DNA of 47,191 bases, from positions 1 through 47,191 of the forward strand of contig JAEWZE010000054.1 of NCBI GenBank assembly GCA_023395465.1, given 5' to 3'. This document shows positions 42,979 to 47,191 of this stretch, one piece after another. Position 1 is the stretch's first letter, and each line of letters starts with the position of its first letter. Position numbers and translations under genes: made by a program. The DNA is from Pseudomonadota bacterium. Its GTDB lineage: Bacteria > Pseudomonadota > Gammaproteobacteria > Xanthomonadales > Xanthomonadaceae. The notes beneath the pieces are model-generated. The model ran no database searches. It worked only from the letters and a program-made list of their open reading frames with translations, and was not told the DNA's origin.

Positions 42979-43003
42979 AAAAAACCCCGCACATGGCGGG
43001 GTT
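42979..43003 (-). terminator. Rho-independent terminator of tRNA-Leu
   Basis: On the minus strand AACCCCGC pairs with GCGGGGTT around a 5-nt loop and is followed by a T-run. It lies 40 bp past the tRNA 3' end. Confidence 0.9.
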
Positions 43004-43043
43004 CTTCATTCGGCCGGTCGCGTTGCGCGACGGCCGGACCAAC

Positions 43044-43128
<85 letters not shown>

Positions 43129-43137
43129 AGGTGGCCG

Positions 43138-43169
43138 CGTATGTTGCGGCGCGGCGCGGACAAAGTCAA
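43138..43169 (-). promoter_or_regulatory. Candidate tRNA-Leu promoter
   Basis: Minus-strand TTGACT (43164-43169) is a strong -35. AACATA or CATACG within 43138-43145 is the likely -10, at 18-20 bp spacing, ending about 10 bp before the mature tRNA 5' end. Confidence 0.6.
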
Positions 43170-43217
43170 CGGTGTTTTGCACCGGAACGACACGCCGGCC
43201 CGTGTACCATGCCGCCG

Positions 43218-45608
43218 ATGGCGAAAACACCCAGCAAGCGCGGCCCTGGCCGCGGTACAGGACGGGGCGACGGCTCCGCATCGGGCCAGGGCCCGCAACG
43301 CAAGCGCGGCGCCCGCAGCGCCCAGCCGGGCTGGCTCCCGACGGCCCCTCCGCCGCCCCGGGGAGAAGCGCGATCTGCGGGTGGCCGCTTCGTCGATCCG
43401 CACGCCGGACGCGAGGCCGAACGCTATGCCGAGCCGATCGCCAGCCGCGAGGCGATCCTGGCCCTGCTGGGCGAGGCCGAAGGCCCGCTGACCATGGAGG
43501 TGCTGGCGCAGCGGCTCGAGCTGACCGCGCCCGACCGTGCCTCCGCCCTGGGCAAGCGCCTGGGGGCGATGGTCCGCGACGGCCAGCTGCTGCAGAACCG
43601 CCGCGGCGGCTTCGTGCCGGCCAGTGCGATGGACCTGATCGCCGGCACCATCATCGCCAATCCCGACGGCTTCGGCTTCCTGCGTCCGGACAAGGGCGTG
43701 GGCGACGACCTGTTCCTGCCGCCCGCGGAAATGCGCAAGGTCATGCACGGCGACCGCGCGATGGCCAGCGTCACCGGCCTGGACCGCCGCGGCCGTCGCG
43801 AGGGCGTGATCGTCGAGGTGCTCGAGCGCCGCCTCAACCGGCTGATCGGGCGCTTCACGGTGGAGTCGGGCATCAGCTTCGTGGTGCCGGACGACCGCCG
43901 GATCCAGCGCAACGTGCAGGTGCCGTCCGATGCGCGCCTGGGTGCGCAGCACGGCCAGCTGGTGGTGTGCGAGATCACCACGCCTGCCGACGAGCGCCGC
44001 CCGCCCATCGGCAAGGTGCTGGCGGTGCTGGGCGATGCGCTCACCCCTTCGCTGGTGGTGGAAGCGGCGATCCACGGCCATGAGCTGCCGCATGAGTTTC
44101 CCGCCGCGGTACTGGCCGAGGCCGCCGCGGTGCCGCTGGAGGTGGATGCCAACACCGCGTCCGGACGCCTGGACCTGCGCGGCCTGCCGCTGGTGACCAT
44201 CGACGGCGAGGACGCCAAGGACTTCGACGACGCGGTGTACTGCGAACCCAATGCTCGCGGCTTCCGCCTGGTGGTGGCGATCGCCGACGTGTCGAGCTAC
44301 GTGCGTCCGGGCCAGCCGCTGGACGACGAGGCGCAGCTGCGCGCGACCAGCGTGTATTTCCCCGGTTTCGTGGTGCCGATGCTGCCCGAGACGCTGTCCA
44401 ACGGGATCTGCTCGCTCAACCCCAACGTCGATCGCCTGTGCTTCGTGTGCGACATGCAGGTCGACCGCGAGGGCGAGGTGGTGCAGTCGGAGTTCCACGA
44501 GGCGGTGATGCGCTCGCACGCGCGCCTGACCTATACCCAGGTCTGGCAGGCGGTGGGCGAGGGCGACGCGGAGGCGCGCGAGCAGGTCGGTTCGCTGATG
44601 CCCCAGGTCGAGCGGTTGCACCAGCTGTACAAGGTGCTGGCCAAGGCCCGCGCCAGGCGCGGCGCGATCGAGTTCGAGTCGTCGGAAGTGCGCTTCGTGC
44701 TCGACAACCGCGGCGAGGTCGTGCAGGCCGGGATGCTCCAGCGCAACGACGCGCACAAGCTGATCGAGGAGTGCATGATCGCCGCCAACGTCGAGGCGGC
44801 CAAGTTCCTGCTGCAGGCGGAGATGCCGGCGCCGTACCGCATCCACGACAAGCCGCCGGAATCCAAGTACGCCGACCTGCTCGAGTTCCTCAAGGAGTTC
44901 GCGCTGCGGATGCCGGGCTGGGCCCGGCTGCAGCCGAAGGATTTCGCCAGCCTGCTCAAGAAGGTGCGCGACCGCCCGGACGCGACCCTGCTCGAGTCGG
45001 TGATCCTGCGCAGCCAGAGCCAGGCGGTGTACTCTCCCGACAACATCGGCCACTTCGGCCTGGCACTGCAGGCGTATGCGCACTTCACGTCGCCGATCCG
45101 CCGCTATCCCGACCTGCTGGTGCACCGCGCGATCAAGCACGTGCTCAAGCGCGGGCGCCGCGAGGCTTTCCACAGCCCCAGCCAGATGGCCTCGCTGGCC
45201 CTGCAGTGTTCCGAGCGCGAGCGCCGCGCCGACGAGGCCGAACGCGAGGTCGATGAACGCTACCGCGCCGCGTGGATGGAACAGCACGTGGGCGGCGAGT
45301 TCGACGGCACCATCAGCGGGGTGACCAGCTTCGGGCTGTTCGTGGAACTCGACCAGTCGAAGGTCAACGGCCTGGTGCACGTCACCCAGCTGCCCAACGA
45401 CTTCTACCATTTCGACCCGGTGCGCAAGACCCTGACCGGCGAGCGTGCGGGCCGCGAGTTCCGGCTCGGCGACCGGGTGCGCATCGTCGTGCTCAAGGCC
45501 AGCCTGGAGGAGCGCAAGATCGATTTCCGGCTGGCCGGGGAGCGCGGCGCGCACCCGCCGTCGCCGCCGCGCGGCCAGCCGGCCAAGCGCCGGAAGCAGA
45601 AGTACTGA
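43218..45608 (+). CDS. rnr: Ribonuclease R
   Basis: Processive 3'-5' exoribonuclease that degrades structured RNA and helps tmRNA-linked decay. The 796-residue protein begins with a basic, low-complexity tail (residues 1-60). An RNase R winged-helix (about 75-135), two cold-shock domains, the RNB domain with active-site aspartates in IDGEDAKDFDDAV (329-338), an S1 domain (FDGTISGVTSFGLFVELD) and a Lys/Arg-rich C-terminus follow. ATG 43218 is chosen over in-frame ATG 43209; both lack a clear Shine-Dalgarno, and the likely promoter region lies close to the start. It is followed at 85 bp by rlmB, the usual partner. Confidence 0.97.
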   Translation: MAKTPSKRGPGRGTGRGDGSASGQGPQRKRGARSAQPGWLPTAPPPPRGEARSAGGRFVDPHAGREAERYAEPIASREAILALLGEAEGPLTMEVLAQRLELTAPDRASALGKRLGAMVRDGQLLQNRRGGFVPASAMDLIAGTIIANPDGFGFLRPDKGVGDDLFLPPAEMRKVMHGDRAMASVTGLDRRGRREGVIVEVLERRLNRLIGRFTVESGISFVVPDDRRIQRNVQVPSDARLGAQHGQLVVCEITTPADERRPPIGKVLAVLGDALTPSLVVEAAIHGHELPHEFPAAVLAEAAAVPLEVDANTASGRLDLRGLPLVTIDGEDAKDFDDAVYCEPNARGFRLVVAIADVSSYVRPGQPLDDEAQLRATSVYFPGFVVPMLPETLSNGICSLNPNVDRLCFVCDMQVDREGEVVQSEFHEAVMRSHARLTYTQVWQAVGEGDAEAREQVGSLMPQVERLHQLYKVLAKARARRGAIEFESSEVRFVLDNRGEVVQAGMLQRNDAHKLIEECMIAANVEAAKFLLQAEMPAPYRIHDKPPESKYADLLEFLKEFALRMPGWARLQPKDFASLLKKVRDRPDATLLESVILRSQSQAVYSPDNIGHFGLALQAYAHFTSPIRRYPDLLVHRAIKHVLKRGRREAFHSPSQMASLALQCSERERRADEAEREVDERYRAAWMEQHVGGEFDGTISGVTSFGLFVELDQSKVNGLVHVTQLPNDFYHFDPVRKTLTGERAGREFRLGDRVRIVVLKASLEERKIDFRLAGERGAHPPSPPRGQPAKRRKQKY

Positions 45609-45643
45609 GCGACGACGGCATCGGGATCCGGGCGCGGGATCCG

Positions 45644-45649
45644 TACAAT
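45644..45649 (+). promoter_or_regulatory. Candidate -10 element for rlmB
   Basis: TACAAT lies 45 bp before the rlmB ATG, with only a weak TCGGGA at -35 (17-bp spacing). It suggests rlmB can be transcribed independently of rnr. Confidence 0.4.
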
Positions 45650-45693
45650 CCGCCCCCCGGTCCCGGTTTCCGGCCATTCCAGTCCAGCCCAGC

Positions 45694-46455
45694 ATGTCCA
45701 AACAGAACCAGTGGATCGTCGGCATCAATGCGGTCGCTTCGGCGGTCGAGCACGACGCCGAGCACGTGCGCGAGGTGCTCATCGAGGCCGGCGCGAAGAA
45801 TCCGCGTTTGGCCGAGATCGAATCGGGCGCGCGCCGCCGCGACATCGACGTGCGCCGCGTGGCCCAGCAGGCGCTGGACGGCGTGGCCGGCGGCGTCCGC
45901 CACCAGGGCGTGGCCGCGCGCTATGCGGCCGCGAAGACCTGGGACGAGCACGACCTGTCCGGGCTGGTGGAGCAGGCCGCCGGCCGCGCGCTGCTGCTGG
46001 TGCTCGACGGCGTGCAGGATCCGCACAACCTCGGCGCCTGCCTGCGCAGCGCGGCCGCCGCCGGGGTGACCGCGGTGGTCATCCCCAAGGACAAGGCGGT
46101 GCAGGTCAACGCCACGGTGCGCAAGACCTCGGCGGGCGCGGCCGACAGCATTCCGGTGGTGCGGGTCACCAACCTGTCGCGCACGCTGGCCGAACTGCAG
46201 AAGCTCGGCGTGTGGATCTACGGGCTGGTCGGGGACGCGCAGACCTCCCTGTACGCGCTCGACCTGACCGGCAGCGTGGCGCTGGTGCTGGGCGGCGAGG
46301 CGGACGGCCTGCGCCGCCTGACCCGCGAGCACTGCGACGGGCTGGTATCGATTCCCATGCCGGGGCTGGAAACTTCGCCCGGCGTGGAGAGTCTGAACGT
46401 GTCGGTGGCCGCTGGCGTCACGCTGTTCGAGGCGGTGCGCCAGCGCAAGGCTTGA
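45694..46455 (+). CDS. rlmB: 23S rRNA (guanosine-2251-2'-O)-methyltransferase
   Basis: SPOUT-family methyltransferase that uses SAM to methylate G2251 in the peptidyl-transferase P-loop region. The 253-residue protein has an N-terminal substrate-binding domain (WIVGINAVASAV) and the three SPOUT motifs: DPHNLGACLRSAAAAG, LVLGGEADGL, and IPMPGLETSPGVESLNVSVAAG forming the C-terminal knot. The last motif is a little longer than the common IPM-G-VESLNVS form because of a short ETSP insertion. It follows rnr, as in many gammaproteobacteria. Confidence 0.96.
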   Translation: MSKQNQWIVGINAVASAVEHDAEHVREVLIEAGAKNPRLAEIESGARRRDIDVRRVAQQALDGVAGGVRHQGVAARYAAAKTWDEHDLSGLVEQAAGRALLLVLDGVQDPHNLGACLRSAAAAGVTAVVIPKDKAVQVNATVRKTSAGAADSIPVVRVTNLSRTLAELQKLGVWIYGLVGDAQTSLYALDLTGSVALVLGGEADGLRRLTREHCDGLVSIPMPGLETSPGVESLNVSVAAGVTLFEAVRQRKA

Positions 46456-46474
46456 ACCCACGGGAGGAAGGTCG

Positions 46475-46726
46475 ATGATCGCGGCGCTGGCGTGGCAGGA
46501 CTGGCTTGGATTCGCCGGCGCGGCGCTGATGCTGCTGGCCCTGTTCCTGCATCTGTTCGCGCCGGGCGATGGCCGCGGCCGGACGCGCGCCGTCCTCGGC
46601 CTGCTGGGTGCGTCCGCACTGCTGCCGGCCGCGCTGGCGCGGTTCAATCCGGCGCTGTTCTTCCTGCTGGTGGCCTGGATCCTGCTGAACGCCTACCGCC
46701 TGTTCCGCGCGCCCGCCAGGCCCTGA
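46475..46726 (+). CDS. Small inner-membrane protein, uncharacterised
   Basis: An 83-residue hydrophobic protein with about three membrane segments (GFAGAALMLLALFLHLFA, AVLGLLGASALLPAAL, ALFFLLVAWILLNAYRLF). GGGAGGAAGG upstream of the ATG and the 19-bp gap to rlmB support real translation, probably in the same transcript. It resembles small CBU_0592-type membrane proteins in size and layout, but I cannot assign a function. Confidence 0.7.
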   Translation: MIAALAWQDWLGFAGAALMLLALFLHLFAPGDGRGRTRAVLGLLGASALLPAALARFNPALFFLLVAWILLNAYRLFRAPARP

Positions 46727-46759
46727 GCCACGCGCCCACCGGCCCGGCCTGCGGCCGCA

Positions 46760-46836
46760 GCGTGCGAAACTGCGCACGCGTGGGGACGACCCCGCGCCTT
46801 TGCCTGCTGCGGGGACGACCCCATCGACGATGGAGG
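46760..46836 (+). ncRNA. Guanidine-II (mini-ykkC) riboswitch upstream of the SMR exporter
   Basis: Two identical hairpins, GGGG-ACGA-CCCC, occupy 46782-46793 and 46811-46822. They carry the ACGR tetraloops that define this riboswitch class, separated by a short linker. The ribosome-binding site GGAGG (46832-46836) follows the second hairpin. Guanidine binding would join the loops and expose it. A GCGTGCG/CGCACGC stem at 46760-46779 precedes the aptamer. Confidence 0.95.
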
Positions 46837-46843
46837 TTGCGAG

Positions 46844-47191
46844 ATGCCCTGGATCATCCTGCTGCTGGCCGGCGTGTTCGAGATCGGCTGGGCGATCGGA
46901 CTCAAGTACACCGAAGGCTTCACCCGCCCGTGGCCGACCCTGGGCACGGTGGCGGCGATGGCGATCAGCCTGGGGCTGCTCGGTGTGGCCATGAAATCGC
47001 TGCCGGTCGGCACCGCCTACGCGGTGTGGGTCGGGTTGGGCGCCGTGGGCACGGCGATCCTTGGCATCGTGCTGCTGGGCGAACCGTCCAATCCGGGGCG
47101 CCTGGTCAGCCTGGGCCTGATCCTCCTCGGCATCATTGGGCTGAAGCTGGCGTGGCCCGGGGAGGGCCGCGGGGGCCCCCCTCCCCCGGGC
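46844..47191 (+). CDS. gdx: Guanidinium exporter, SMR family (3' end outside window)
   Basis: Small multidrug resistance protein of the SugE/Gdx type that exports guanidinium in exchange for protons as a dual-topology dimer. The frame runs from ATG 46844 to the end of the window (116 codons) without a stop. Four membrane helices are visible, with the essential Glu13 in GVFEIGWAIGLKYT and the GTAYAVWVGLGAVGTAILG segment. GGAGG lies seven bases before the ATG. The guanidine-II riboswitch directly upstream separates it from the QacE/EmrE-type drug exporters. Typical length is about 105-110, so only a few tail residues should be missing. Confidence 0.94.
   Translation, partial: MPWIILLLAGVFEIGWAIGLKYTEGFTRPWPTLGTVAAMAISLGLLGVAMKSLPVGTAYAVWVGLGAVGTAILGIVLLGEPSNPGRLVSLGLILLGIIGLKLAWPGEGRGGPPPPG

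Overview
The window is a high-GC segment with GTG and TTG starts, four-base stop/start overlaps, a large TonB-dependent receptor with no SusD partner, and an rnr-rlmB housekeeping end. This combination suggests a gammaproteobacterium of the Xanthomonadaceae/Lysobacteraceae (Luteimonas, Lysobacter, Pseudoxanthomonas or Xanthomonas type). The genus is inferred from gene content, not proven.

From 1 to about 40.5 kb the window is almost entirely a glucuronoxylan/xylose utilisation locus. It opens with xylB (5' end outside the window) and xylA, the isomerase route for D-xylose. A LacI-family regulator diverges from a six-gene operon (3850-15388): GH67 alpha-glucuronidase, SGNH acetyl esterase, ManD-type mannonate dehydratase, GH43 lipoprotein, GH3 with a PA14 insert, and UxuB-type oxidoreductase. 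A second block (15379-21048) encodes a lipoprotein SMP-30 lactonase facing an FAH-fold dehydratase, a YjhG-type xylonate dehydratase and a GntP permease, which looks like an oxidative (Weimberg/Dahms-type) xylonate branch. mntP under a manganese riboswitch separates this from a leftward block (21953-33459): GH43, GH10 xylanase, GH2, uxaC, GH115 alpha-glucuronidase and an ExuT-type hexuronate transporter. That block diverges from a TonB-dependent receptor (33836-36751), with two xyl-box-like palindromes between them. A rightward trio (37110-40464) encodes a GPH-family symporter, a cytosolic GH43 and aldose 1-epimerase.

The proposed flow is as follows. Xylan fragments made by secreted GH10 enter through the TonB-dependent receptor. 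In the periplasm GH115, GH67, the esterase, GH43s and GH3 strip side chains and shorten the backbone. Glucuronate enters by the ExuT-type carrier and passes UxaC, UxuB and ManD to 2-keto-3-deoxygluconate. Xylo-oligosaccharides enter by the GPH carrier, are cut by the cytosolic GH43s and pass through GalM, XylA and XylB. Xylonate may enter separately by GntP.

From 40.5 kb to the end the content is ordinary: a YciE/YciF-like protein, a GIY-YIG-like protein, a COG4315-type lipoprotein, tRNA-Leu(CAG), RNase R, RlmB, a small membrane protein, and a guanidinium exporter preceded by a clear guanidine-II (mini-ykkC) riboswitch. No transposase, integrase, CRISPR array or rRNA gene was seen.
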